In this document: in pieces, positions 1-7,526 of the stretch | Numbering within the stretch: the stretch's first letter is position 1 | How the letters are laid out: every line of letters starts with the position of its first letter | DNA from: Akkermansiaceae bacterium | GTDB taxonomy: Bacteria > Verrucomicrobiota > Verrucomicrobiia > Verrucomicrobiales > Akkermansiaceae | Assembly (NCBI GenBank): GCA_023301645.1 | Contig: JALZUH010000229.1 | Span: 1-9,474 of the forward strand | Length of the DNA: 9,474 nt | Direction: 5' to 3' | Notes under the pieces: model-generated | Told to the model about the DNA's origin: nothing | Databases searched by the model: none | What the model saw: only the letters and a program-made list of their open reading frames with translations | Translations under genes and position numbers: made by a program

Positions 1-19
1 AATACGATCCTATCGTATT
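1..19. repeat. 8-bp perfect inverted repeat at the window edge
   Basis: The arms aatacgat (1-8) and atcgtatt (12-19) are exact reverse complements around a 3-nt loop (cct). The repeat lies about 43 nt upstream of the DM13 gene start. It could be an operator for that gene, or the hairpin of a terminator for a gene to the left: three T's run from 18 to 20, but no longer T-run follows. The left arm starts at base 1, so the repeat may extend outside the window. The pairing is certain; the function is not. Confidence 0.5.
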
Positions 20-61
20 TATCTAAAACACATACGAATAACATCAAACATACATTATATT

Positions 62-463
62 ATGAACAACATCATTAAAAAGACATTCACATCACTCATC
101 ACTCTCGTTGCTATCACAGGTCTCACTCAGGCTGGCACACTGAAATCTGGTAGCTGGACAAAGAAAGAGAACAAAATCGCAGGCACTTGGAAAATCACTG
201 AAGAAGGCGGCAGCATGAAGCTTGTCATCACTGACTTGAAGACCAAGAAGGCACCTGATCTTAAGATCTACTTCTCACCTAAGTCGATCTCTTCTGTCAC
301 AGCTAAGACCGCTACATCTGGTAGCTTCTTCCTGAAGCAGCTTTCTAGCCACAAGGGTTCACAGACATACGCTCTACCAAGTGGTTTCGACCTAAGTAAG
401 TATAAGTCAGTGCTCATTCACTGCGAGAAGTATACCAAGCTTTGGGGTGGTGCTAATCTATAA
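62..463 (+). CDS. Exported single-domain DM13 protein
   Basis: This is a 133-residue protein with an N-terminal signal peptide: basic NNIIKK, a hydrophobic core at about 9-20, and a likely cleavage after LTQA (residue 24). The rest is one DM13 domain. Visible hallmarks are APDLKIYFS (64-72), the G-S-Q-T-Y-A-L-P stretch (99-106) and DLSKYKSVLIHCEKY (110-124), which holds the single conserved cysteine, C121. DM13 is known as a secreted or periplasmic beta-rich domain proposed to act in extracellular redox chemistry through that cysteine, often next to DOMON domains; here it stands alone. The mature protein is rich in Lys, Ser and Thr. The start at 62 gives the complete signal peptide; the leader (tacattatattATG) has no SD motif. 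A strong terminator follows 38 nt after the stop, so the gene probably ends its own transcript. Its substrate or partner cannot be told from the sequence. Confidence 0.88.
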   Translation: MNNIIKKTFTSLITLVAITGLTQAGTLKSGSWTKKENKIAGTWKITEEGGSMKLVITDLKTKKAPDLKIYFSPKSISSVTAKTATSGSFFLKQLSSHKGSQTYALPSGFDLSKYKSVLIHCEKYTKLWGGANL

Positions 464-501
464 GCGCTATCTATTGTAAACGTTTTTAAGCGTAATGAAG
501 T

Positions 502-534
502 AAAGGCCCTCTGTTTAGCAGAGGGTCTTTTTTT
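502..534 (+). terminator. Intrinsic terminator after the DM13 gene
   Basis: The core stem ccctctg (507-513) pairs with cagaggg (519-525) around the loop tttag. It extends outward through a G-T wobble and further pairs (aaagg with tcttt) to about 12 bp. The downstream arm runs into a T-rich tract (528-534). This is a classic Rho-independent terminator oriented for + strand transcription, and it separates the DM13 gene from the glycosyltransferase gene. Confidence 0.88.
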
Positions 535-581
535 GTTTTGAAATATTGCTATCTAGGCTGAGGAGTTGCTAGGGTGGTGAT

Positions 582-1565
582 ATGCTAGAAGTGCTCATCC
601 ATTCCCCATTTCCCCGCGAGACGACGCAGGGCAATACCATCACCGCAGATAGGCTGAGGGATGTATTGGTAAAGGCTGGAGTGAGTGTGGGCATGAGCGT
701 GGTGGATTACTCGGGCGAGCAGGCGCGCTGCATGGTCGCTCTTAATGCATGGCGCAGTGCTAAGGATGTGGCCAAATACCGGGCTCTACACCCTACCGGT
801 AAGGTGATCGTCATCATCACAGGCTCAGATATCAATCATGAAGAGCTCGCTGACGAGAACTCGCCCACCCGCCAGACGATGGCCAGTGCTGACGCCTTGG
901 TGATGCTCCATGATCAGGAATTTCATAAGCTCTCTGCCGAACTGCAGCAGAAGTGTCATGTGATTTACCCAAGTGTCACTCTACCAGATCACATTACGCA
1001 TAAGCGAGTGCCGAGGGATAGCTGCATGGCTCTCATCGCGGGGAACTTACGTCCTGTCAAAAACCCCACTCTAGCGGTTGATGCCTGTTACTTACTCGCT
1101 AAGGGTGATTACGCTTCAGTTTCTGTTGATGTTTTTGGCTCAGCTAGTGGCGAGATAGAGTCTGCAGTGCGGGCGGCTAGTGAGAGGCTTCCTCATTACC
1201 AGTGGCACGGTATGATAAGTCACCAAGAGCTGCTTGGTGAGATGAGTCAGGCAGATGTTTTACTCAATGTTTCACTAGGGGAGGGTGGGGCTAATGCGAT
1301 TTGTGAGGCCATTACAATGGGGTTGCCTGTGATTGCTAGTGATATTGGTGGTAATCAAGGTATGCTGGGGGCTGATTACCTTGGGTATTTCCCCTCAGGG
1401 GATCAGCAGGCGCTTGCTGAGATATTGCACAGAGTGGCCAGTGATGAGGTGTTTTATGAAAGGCTGAAATCCCAAGTCGAGGAGCGCGCGCTACTCTTTA
1501 GCTACAGGCGAGAATGCCAGCTTTGGCTCGACTTAGTGCAGGGTATACTGAGCTTGATGAAGTAG
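582..1565 (+). CDS. GT4-type glycosyltransferase, SenB (selenosugar synthase)-like
   Basis: This 327-residue GT-B fold protein has no signal peptide or membrane segment and should be cytoplasmic. The C-terminal nucleotide-sugar domain shows NLRPVKNP (155-162) and the GT4 glutamate pair E234-x7-E242 within GEGGANAICEA. The overall pattern fits the SenB family (TIGR04348): GNTITADRLRDVL near the N-terminus (18-30), MVALNAWRSA (51-60), ITGSD (79-83), the region ending CHVIYPS (125-131), PHYQWHG (204-210) and GGNQGMLGADYLGYFPSGD (256-274). SenB joins selenophosphate to a UDP-sugar to make a selenosugar for selenoneine. Several positions differ from what I recall of typical SenB (NAWRS rather than HARRS, GSDINHE rather than a GTDLYRD-like run), and no SenA-like or SenC/SelD-like gene lies in the window. 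A related glycosyltransferase with another acceptor is therefore possible. The start at 582 is preceded by agggtgg at 571-577, a fair SD-like sequence, and AGGAG lies further up at 561-565. The glycosyltransferase call is firm; the SenB activity is inference. Confidence 0.9.
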   Translation: MLEVLIHSPFPRETTQGNTITADRLRDVLVKAGVSVGMSVVDYSGEQARCMVALNAWRSAKDVAKYRALHPTGKVIVIITGSDINHEELADENSPTRQTMASADALVMLHDQEFHKLSAELQQKCHVIYPSVTLPDHITHKRVPRDSCMALIAGNLRPVKNPTLAVDACYLLAKGDYASVSVDVFGSASGEIESAVRAASERLPHYQWHGMISHQELLGEMSQADVLLNVSLGEGGANAICEAITMGLPVIASDIGGNQGMLGADYLGYFPSGDQQALAEILHRVASDEVFYERLKSQVEERALLFSYRRECQLWLDLVQGILSLMK

Positions 1566-1716
1566 GTGCTGATTACTCAGCGGAATCTGAGGCTGTCTCT
1601 GGGCTTTACTCAGAGGGCTGTTTCCTTTACCAGCACGGTGCACATGGTTTTTTGTGCTTATTGTTGGGTGTGTGTATGCCTTGCAATACTGATTTTTTTC
1701 TAAATAACTACTTCCT

Positions 1717-4533
1717 ATGACTGCAGCTGAAATCCGCCAAAGCTTCTTTGATTTTTTCCAAGAAAAGCAACACACCATCGTGCCTTCAGCCTCGCTGATG
1801 CCACAGAGTCCTGGCTTGCTATTTACCAATGCGGGTATGAATCAGTTTGTTCCTTATTTCTTAGGCACTGAGAAGCCACCGTATTCTCCGCCGAGAGCGG
1901 CCGATACGCAGAAGTGCATCCGCGCAGGAGGGAAGCATAATGACCTCGATGATGTCGGATACGATACCTACCACCATACGATGTTTGAAATGCTGGGGAA
2001 CTGGTCATTCGGCGATTACTTCAAGCAAGAGGCTATCGAGTGGGCGTGGGAACTAATGGTAGAGCGTTGGGGATTTCCAGCAGACCGACTCTATGCCACT
2101 GTCTACATGCCAGCAGAAGGTGACCCCGGGCATTTTGACCAAGAGGCCTATGACTTCTGGGCGAAGCTTTTTGAAAGCAAGGGTCTCGACCCGAAACGCC
2201 AAATCGTCAACGGTAACGTCAAAGATAACTTCTGGATGATGGGCGAAACAGGGCCTTGTGGACCATGTTCTGAGCTTCACGTCGATCTCACACCAGCAGG
2301 AGATACGGATGGAGAGCTCGTCAATATGGACTCAGACCTTTGTATTGAGATTTGGAATCTCGTCTTCATTCAGTATAATGCCGAAGCAGACGGATCATTC
2401 CGCGACCTTCCTGCCAAGCACGTAGATACAGGTATGGGCTTTGAGCGCGTTGCCTCGATCATGCAGGGCACTGATCGCTTCAAGGACTTCTCGAAGAAGC
2501 CTACAAACTACGCCACAGACGTATTTCAGCCGATTTTCCGGAAGCTAGAGTCCCTCAGTGGTAAGAGCTATGTGGATATTTACCCCGAGTCTGTAGACGC
2601 TGATAAGTCAGCTATCTCAGCTGAGATGAAAGAGGCGATCGCCTTCCGTGTCATTGCAGACCATATCCGCACCCTTTCATTTTCCCTAGCTGATGGCATC
2701 CTCCTTGGTAATAATGGTAGAAACTACGTGCTGCGCCGCATCCTTCGTCGCGCCGTTCGCTACGGTAGAACACTTGGCTTCACTGGTGATAGCCCATTCA
2801 TGGCTGAGCTGGTCGATACCTTAGTTGGTCAGATGGGCGGTGTGTTCCCAGAGCTCGTTGCGCGCCAAGAAGCCATCAAGGAAAACCTTCAGCGTGAAGA
2901 GGCAAGTTTTAATGAAACCTTAGACCGCGGACTTGCCATGTTTGAGCAGAAAGTCGCAGGTGGTTTAGCGGAACTCAGTGGCGAATTCGCCTTCCAGCTC
3001 TATGACACCTTTGGTTTCCCAATGGATCTTACCGAGCTGCTTTGTGAAGAGCGCGGTCTGACCGTTGATATGAAGAAATGCGAAGAGCTCATGGAGCAGC
3101 AGCGTGAAAAAGGACGTGCCGCGCACACCCGCGAGCTTATCCGTGCTGCTGACATTGCCACCGAGGCCGTGACCGAATTCGTTGGCTTCGAATCCGACGA
3201 GATCGACGCCAAGGTGCTAGAAATCCACGCACAGGACGAGCAGCTACTCGTCATCACCGACAAGACCCCCCTCTATGTAGAAATGGGTGGCCAGCTCGGA
3301 GATAAGGGCGTGCTCAAGAATGGTAGTGATAGCTACGAAATCGCCATGGTTCAGCAGCTAGGTGACGCTCGTGCACACGCCATTGACCCAAGTGCTCAGA
3401 TTTCTGTGGGTGACACCGTGACGCTCAGCATCGAGGAGTCACGTCGTCGCAGTATCGAAGCTCACCACACCGCCACTCACCTACTGCACCTTGCCCTCCA
3501 TCAGATCGTATCTTCTGATGCGTCTCAGCAAGGCTCGATGGTCAGCAGGAACAGACTGCGTTTTGACTTTAACTCAGGAGCCCTTAGCCCTGAGCAGATC
3601 ACCGCCATTGAAACGCAGATTAACGCCTGGATTAGTGCTGGTGATACCGTCAGCTGGACAGAAGTCGAGCACGCCTCGGTGCAGGGTCGAGAAGACATTC
3701 AGCAGTTCTTTGGTGATAAGTATGGCGACATCGTCCGTATCGTTCAGGTAGGAGGTGTAGCAGGAGCACTCGACGGATACTCGATGGAGCTCTGCGGTGG
3801 TTCTCATGTTAGAAACACCAAAGACATTGGTATTTTCAAAATCAAATCAGAGAGCGCTATCGCATCAGGCATCAGACGTATCGAAGCCGTCTGCGGCAGT
3901 GCTGCATGGCAGTGGATGGGTGAAGAGGTCGAAAAAGGCGACGACGAGGCAAAGGCACTCAATGCCAAACTAGCTAAGGCCAATGAAGGGCTTCTTAGTC
4001 TTGGAAAAGAAGCTGTTAAGCACAATGACTTCCCTCACATCATGGAGAGCTTGCTCACAGAGGCTGGTGACTTCGAGCAGATTAACGGGACATGGAACAG
4101 CTATCACGAGTACATCGCAGAGCTACGTGAAGCTGGCATTACTGCTGAGAAACAGCTCAAAAAAGCTCAAGCTGGAGCCGCAGCAGCGATGGCAGATGAT
4201 GCACTAGTAGAGATACTAGCCACGGGTAAGAACATCGCCGAAGTATTCGAAGGGCCGGCTAACCTTCTGCAAGAGCTCCTCAACGGCCTCAAGAAAAAGC
4301 AATTCAGCCAAGCCGCATTCCTCATTGTCGACGATGGCCAGAAGCTTCACCTCGGAGCCTTCTGCGGAGCCGAAGCTCAATCCTCTGGACTCATGGCAGG
4401 AAAGCTCATCCAAGAACTAGGCCCCATTGCTGGTGGTAAAGGTGGAGGTAAGCCAGACCAAGCACGTGGAGCCGCCCCTCAGCGTGAGAAGACACAGGAG
4501 CTCAAAGCAGCAGCTCAGACCAAGCTAGCCTAA
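1717..4533 (+). CDS. alaS: Alanyl-tRNA synthetase
   Basis: This class II synthetase charges tRNA-Ala with alanine and clears mischarged Ser- or Gly-tRNA-Ala. At 938 residues it is somewhat longer than the E. coli enzyme (about 876) and complete. Domains in order: the aminoacylation core at about 1-245, with GLLFTNAGMNQF (33-44), motif 2 around KCIRAGGKHND (66-76) and ETGPCGPCSE (177-186); the tRNA-binding helical part at about 250-460; the editing domain with HTATH (H584, H588) and C693-x3-H697 in CGGSH, which form the zinc site; and a C-Ala domain with a helical linker (about 740-825) and the glycine-rich GPIAGGKGGGKPDQARGA (902-919). Relative to E. coli there is an acidic insertion of about 20 residues before RVIADHIRT (near 288-308). 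The ATG at 1717 begins the usual TAAEIRQSFFDFF N-terminus; the leader has no SD motif. The transporter gene follows after 15 nt, probably co-transcribed. Confidence 0.98.
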   Translation: MTAAEIRQSFFDFFQEKQHTIVPSASLMPQSPGLLFTNAGMNQFVPYFLGTEKPPYSPPRAADTQKCIRAGGKHNDLDDVGYDTYHHTMFEMLGNWSFGDYFKQEAIEWAWELMVERWGFPADRLYATVYMPAEGDPGHFDQEAYDFWAKLFESKGLDPKRQIVNGNVKDNFWMMGETGPCGPCSELHVDLTPAGDTDGELVNMDSDLCIEIWNLVFIQYNAEADGSFRDLPAKHVDTGMGFERVASIMQGTDRFKDFSKKPTNYATDVFQPIFRKLESLSGKSYVDIYPESVDADKSAISAEMKEAIAFRVIADHIRTLSFSLADGILLGNNGRNYVLRRILRRAVRYGRTLGFTGDSPFMAELVDTLVGQMGGVFPELVARQEAIKENLQREEASFNETLDRGLAMFEQKVAGGLAELSGEFAFQLYDTFGFPMDLTELLCEERGLTVDMKKCEELMEQQREKGRAAHTRELIRAADIATEAVTEFVGFESDEIDAKVLEIHAQDEQLLVITDKTPLYVEMGGQLGDKGVLKNGSDSYEIAMVQQLGDARAHAIDPSAQISVGDTVTLSIEESRRRSIEAHHTATHLLHLALHQIVSSDASQQGSMVSRNRLRFDFNSGALSPEQITAIETQINAWISAGDTVSWTEVEHASVQGREDIQQFFGDKYGDIVRIVQVGGVAGALDGYSMELCGGSHVRNTKDIGIFKIKSESAIASGIRRIEAVCGSAAWQWMGEEVEKGDDEAKALNAKLAKANEGLLSLGKEAVKHNDFPHIMESLLTEAGDFEQINGTWNSYHEYIAELREAGITAEKQLKKAQAGAAAAMADDALVEILATGKNIAEVFEGPANLLQELLNGLKKKQFSQAAFLIVDDGQKLHLGAFCGAEAQSSGLMAGKLIQELGPIAGGKGGGKPDQARGAAPQREKTQELKAAAQTKLA

Positions 4534-4548
4534 GGCACAAATAACTTT

Positions 4549-5451
4549 GTGAAGATCAGCCGCCGCACGCTTCCCTTCGTAGTTCTTTTTATATCGCTAC
4601 TGTGGGGCAGTGCGTTCCCAGCTATCAAGGCAATCTACGCTGAATGGGAGCTGCTAGGTGTTGCCCAGAGTAGCTCTAATCGCTTGCTGCTAGCAGGAGT
4701 TCGATTTAGCATTGGTGGGGCGCTGCTCCTGCTTTTTGCCAGAAGTCCTCTCGCCGAGCTAAGGCAGACCTCACGCAGGCAGTTACTAGCCTTTGCCGTC
4801 GGCCAGACCTACTTACAATACCTGCTCTTCTATACGGCACTCGCTGTATCTAGTGCTGTGCTCGGTGGACTACTCTCAGGCACGGGTAGTATCTGGTGGC
4901 TGGTCTTAGCCCCTATCATGCTGAAAACCCCATGGCCGACGGGTAAGCAGTGGGCACTCATAGGGCTAGCTGTCACAGGTGTCGTCATCGCTGTGTATAA
5001 GCCTGGCGTAGGAAGTGGTAAGCCAGTGCTCGGAGCCGTCCTCTTCTGTCTCACTACTCTGAGTGGCTCACTAGGCGTTATCGCATTACAGAAAGTCCTG
5101 CCCACTATGGGAGCTAAGGCCGCCACAGGCTTCGGACTCCTCATCGGAGGAGTCATGCTCATACTCAGTGGCGTATTAGCGTGGCCAGATATTCTGATGC
5201 TCTTCTCGCAGAAGATTATATTCATCACTCTCTACCTTGCCGGCGTATCAGCCGTAGGCTTCGGCCTGTGGAACTACCTCACTGGGGTTTTCCCTGTCAC
5301 CCTACTCGCGGGCTATCGCTTTCTCGTGCCTGTATGTGCTGTTATCGAATCTTCACTACTCGTCTCAGGCGAGGCCCCGGGCGCAGGCATCTGGCTAGGC
5401 GGTAGTCTTGTTTTGCTCGCCCTCCTAGCTCTCCAGAAAACAAAGACCTAG
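4549..5451 (+). CDS. EamA/DMT-family ten-helix transporter
   Basis: This 300-residue inner-membrane protein of the drug/metabolite transporter superfamily has two EamA repeats. Hydrophobic segments lie at about 9-30, 44-64, 78-98, 102-124, 134-150, 158-178, 190-212, 222-245, 247-270 and 279-296, consistent with ten helices. Family marks include LLWGSAFPAIKAI (17-29), YTALAVSSAVLGGLLSG (95-111) at the end of repeat one, and RFLVPVCAVIESSLLVSGEA (257-276) near the end of repeat two. Relatives export amino acids, purines or other small metabolites; the substrate here is unknown. The GTG at 4549 is the best start because it leaves a short basic head (KISRR) before helix 1, and it has no SD motif. 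It lies 15 nt after alaS and is probably translated from the alaS transcript. That proximity hints at amino-acid transport but does not show it. Confidence 0.93.
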   Translation: MKISRRTLPFVVLFISLLWGSAFPAIKAIYAEWELLGVAQSSSNRLLLAGVRFSIGGALLLLFARSPLAELRQTSRRQLLAFAVGQTYLQYLLFYTALAVSSAVLGGLLSGTGSIWWLVLAPIMLKTPWPTGKQWALIGLAVTGVVIAVYKPGVGSGKPVLGAVLFCLTTLSGSLGVIALQKVLPTMGAKAATGFGLLIGGVMLILSGVLAWPDILMLFSQKIIFITLYLAGVSAVGFGLWNYLTGVFPVTLLAGYRFLVPVCAVIESSLLVSGEAPGAGIWLGGSLVLLALLALQKTKT

Positions 5452-5471
5452 CAGCGTAGTGAGGGTGAAGA

Positions 5472-5487
5472 ACGAGCACGCGCTCGT
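5472..5487. repeat. GC-rich short hairpin upstream of purH
   Basis: The arms acgagc (5472-5477) and gctcgt (5482-5487) pair perfectly around the loop acgc, 21 nt after the transporter stop. No T-run follows, so this is not a typical intrinsic terminator. It may be an mRNA-stabilising hairpin, part of a purH leader structure or chance. Confidence 0.35.
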
Positions 5488-5584
5488 GTGATGATGCGAA
5501 GAACCGCCATATTGCGCTTGCCCACGAACGGACGGCAGGATAGATCATCAGCACCGTTCGACTCTCAATAACGGCAACTATATT

Positions 5585-7129
5585 ATGGCTATTCAACGCG
5601 CACTCCTATCTGTTTCTGATAAATCTGGCTTGACCGAATTTGCACAAGGCCTTCATGACCAAGGTGTAGAACTTCTCTCCACTGGTGGCACCTCCAAGGC
5701 GCTCCGCGAAGCTGGACTACCCGTCATCGACGTATCTGAGCACACCGGAGCTCCTGAGCTTTTTGAAGGAAGAGTAAAGACTCTGCATCCAGTCGTTCAC
5801 GGTGGACTCCTCTACAAGCGCGATGACGAGCTTCACCTGAAGCAAGCCGCCGATAACAACATCCCACCTATTGATCTCGTTGTTGTTAATCTCTACCCAT
5901 TTGAAGAAACCGTAGCTAAAGAAGGCGTAAAGCTCGAAGAAGCCATTGAAAATATCGACATCGGTGGCCCGTCAATGCTTCGCTCAGCTGCCAAAAACTA
6001 CAAGAGTGTGACCGTGGTCACCGACCCTGCCGACTACTCACGCGTCCTATCTGAAATGAAGGAAAACGAAGGTGACACTTCATTCAAGCTTCGTGAAGAG
6101 CTGTCGGTAAAAGTCTTCCTCCGCACATCCACCTACGACACAGCTATTACTAACTACCTCTCACAGGCTGGCGAAGGAACTCGCGCGCAATACACCGCTA
6201 GTCTCCCACTAGAGAGAGAGCTCCGCTACGGTGATAACCCTCACCAAGCCACTACCCTCTACGGTAACTTCGGCGACATCTTCTCACAGCTCCAAGGCAA
6301 AGAACTCAGCTACACCAATATCCTCGATATCGAAGCTGCTTCTGACCTCATCACTGACTTCAAGCGCCCAACCGTCGGCATCCTCAAGCACACTAACCCA
6401 TGTGGAGTTGGCCAGCATGACGACGACCTACGCGAAGCATGGCAGCGCGCCTTCGAAACCGACACACAGGCACCCTTCGGTGGCGTCATCGTCGTTAACC
6501 GCCCACTTACTGAAGGCCTAGCTCGTATTATCTCTACGATCTTCACAGACGTGATCATCGCACCAGGGTTCGAGCCAGAAGCCCGCGCTATCCTACAGAA
6601 GAAGAAAAACCTCCGCCTCATCAAGCTCAATGTCGATGCATGGGAAGGCGTTCGTAAGGATCCAGTTATCCGCTCAGCACCGGGAGGACTCATGATCATG
6701 GGACGTGACCACACCACCCTCGGACTCGATAATCTAGAATCTAAGGTCGTCACCAAGCGCCCGCCATCAGAAGACGAAATGCGCGCCATGCGCTTCGGCT
6801 GGAAAGTCGTCAAGCACGTCAAATCAAATGCCATCGTCTACTCAGGAGCAGACAGAACACTCGGCATCGGAGCTGGGCAAATGAGCCGAGTCGACTCATC
6901 ACGCATCGCAGTCTGGAAGGCAAACGAAGCAAACCTCTCCCTCAAAGGCAGTGTCATGGCATCCGACGCCATGCTACCATTTGCTGACGGCCTCGACGCA
7001 GCGATTGCTGCTGGTGCCACAGCATGTATCCAGCCAGGAGGGTCAATCCGTGACGAAGAGGTCATCGCCGCCGCAGACGCTGCTGGTATCGCCATGATCT
7101 TCACAGGGAACCGCCACTTCAGGCACTAA
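5585..7129 (+). CDS. purH: Bifunctional AICAR transformylase / IMP cyclohydrolase
   Basis: PurH catalyses the last two steps of purine synthesis in the cytosol: formyl transfer from 10-formyl-THF to AICAR, then ring closure to IMP. The 514 residues match the family length. The N-terminal MGS-like cyclohydrolase domain (about 1-150) shows LLSVSDKSGL (7-16), LSTGGTSKAL (31-40), EGRVKTLHP (61-69), VVNLYPFEETV (100-110) and IDIGGPSMLRSAAKN (124-138). The transformylase domain shows RYGDNPHQ (214-221), ILKHTNPCG with the catalytic K268-H269 pair, APFGG (296-300), and near the C-terminus an SDAMLPFADG motif followed by QPGGSIRD. All key motifs are intact. The ATG at 5585 starts the normal N-terminus; the leader (caactatattATG) has no SD motif and shares tatattATG with the DM13 gene. 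A Dabb protein gene follows after 34 nt and the two probably share a transcript ending at 7520-7526. I saw no purine riboswitch in the 133-nt leader. Confidence 0.98.
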   Translation: MAIQRALLSVSDKSGLTEFAQGLHDQGVELLSTGGTSKALREAGLPVIDVSEHTGAPELFEGRVKTLHPVVHGGLLYKRDDELHLKQAADNNIPPIDLVVVNLYPFEETVAKEGVKLEEAIENIDIGGPSMLRSAAKNYKSVTVVTDPADYSRVLSEMKENEGDTSFKLREELSVKVFLRTSTYDTAITNYLSQAGEGTRAQYTASLPLERELRYGDNPHQATTLYGNFGDIFSQLQGKELSYTNILDIEAASDLITDFKRPTVGILKHTNPCGVGQHDDDLREAWQRAFETDTQAPFGGVIVVNRPLTEGLARIISTIFTDVIIAPGFEPEARAILQKKKNLRLIKLNVDAWEGVRKDPVIRSAPGGLMIMGRDHTTLGLDNLESKVVTKRPPSEDEMRAMRFGWKVVKHVKSNAIVYSGADRTLGIGAGQMSRVDSSRIAVWKANEANLSLKGSVMASDAMLPFADGLDAAIAAGATACIQPGGSIRDEEVIAAADAAGIAMIFTGNRHFRH

Positions 7130-7163
7130 AGCCCCACCTGCGAGCTTAACCAACGAACTCATC

Positions 7164-7463
7164 ATGGAACACCACGCATATTTCTGGCTGAAAGAAGAGC
7201 ACAAGAATGCCGCTGATATCGCCGTTTTTGAAAAAGCCCTCGACGAGCTTTACAAGATCAGTGAAATATCAGGAGGCACATGGGGGAAATCTTCCGCCAC
7301 CGCTGCCCGCCCTGTCACTGACAAGACATTCGACTACGGCCTATCCATGCACTTCGAATCCATCGAGAAGCACGACCTCTACCAAGTCCACCCAGAGCAC
7401 GACGTTTTTGTCGACAGCTTTAAGTCATGGTGGGAGAAAGCTCTCATCATGGACGTGGGCTAG
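7164..7463 (+). CDS. Dabb-family (stress-responsive A/B barrel) small protein
   Basis: This 99-residue cytoplasmic protein has a ferredoxin-like alpha/beta barrel pattern. It shows the N-terminal strand HHAYFWLKEE (3-12), the helix DIAVFEKALDELYKI (18-32), the strand FDYGLSMHFES (56-66) and the Dabb hallmark DLYQVHPEHDVFVDSFKSWW (71-90), ending in a short strand ALIMDVG. Dabb proteins dimerise into a barrel; plant members are stress-induced and some relatives act as cyclases or decarboxylases, but most bacterial members have no known reaction. It follows purH by 34 nt and ends 29 nt before a strong terminator, so it is likely the last gene of a purH transcript. A role in purine synthesis is not indicated by the sequence. 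Confidence 0.88.
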   Translation: MEHHAYFWLKEEHKNAADIAVFEKALDELYKISEISGGTWGKSSATAARPVTDKTFDYGLSMHFESIEKHDLYQVHPEHDVFVDSFKSWWEKALIMDVG

Positions 7464-7492
7464 ATCGCCTTCCCATAGGAAAATAATCAATC

Positions 7493-7526
7493 GCTCTAAT
7501 AGACTCACCGCTATTAGAGCTTTTTT
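7493..7526 (+). terminator. Strong intrinsic terminator of the purH-Dabb unit
   Basis: The perfect 10-bp stem gctctaatag (7493-7502) pairs with ctattagagc (7511-7520) around the 8-nt loop actcaccg and is followed directly by six T's (7521-7526). This fits a Rho-independent terminator for the purH and Dabb genes. The last T abuts the first possible start codon of the next gene at 7527. Confidence 0.94.

Noticed and set aside
1629..1653. Possible terminator after the glycosyltransferase gene (acca/tggt followed by six T's)
   Set aside because: The stem is short and bulged; the T-run is real but the hairpin is too weak to call.
1661..1690. Possible alaS promoter (ttgttg, then aatact after 18 nt)
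   Set aside because: Both boxes match the sigma-70 consensus poorly, and in this lineage promoter consensus is uncertain.
1514..1720. 68-residue + strand frame between the glycosyltransferase and alaS
   Set aside because: It begins inside the glycosyltransferase in another frame, and its translation looks like low-information leader sequence.
1533..1829. Open frame on the - strand across the gap before alaS
   Set aside because: It overlaps the ends of two well-supported genes, has no recognisable domain and no start signal.
4830..5228. 132-residue open frame on the - strand
   Set aside because: It is a shadow of the transporter gene, which shows clear membrane segments and EamA motifs on the + strand.
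5452..5584. Purine or ZTP riboswitch before purH
   Set aside because: Searched by eye for the conserved cores of these RNAs and found no convincing match; only simple inverted repeats are present.
6310..6834. 174-residue open frame on the - strand
   Set aside because: It lies wholly inside purH, whose motifs are intact; the opposite frame is rich in Ser, Arg and Pro and matches no family I recognise.
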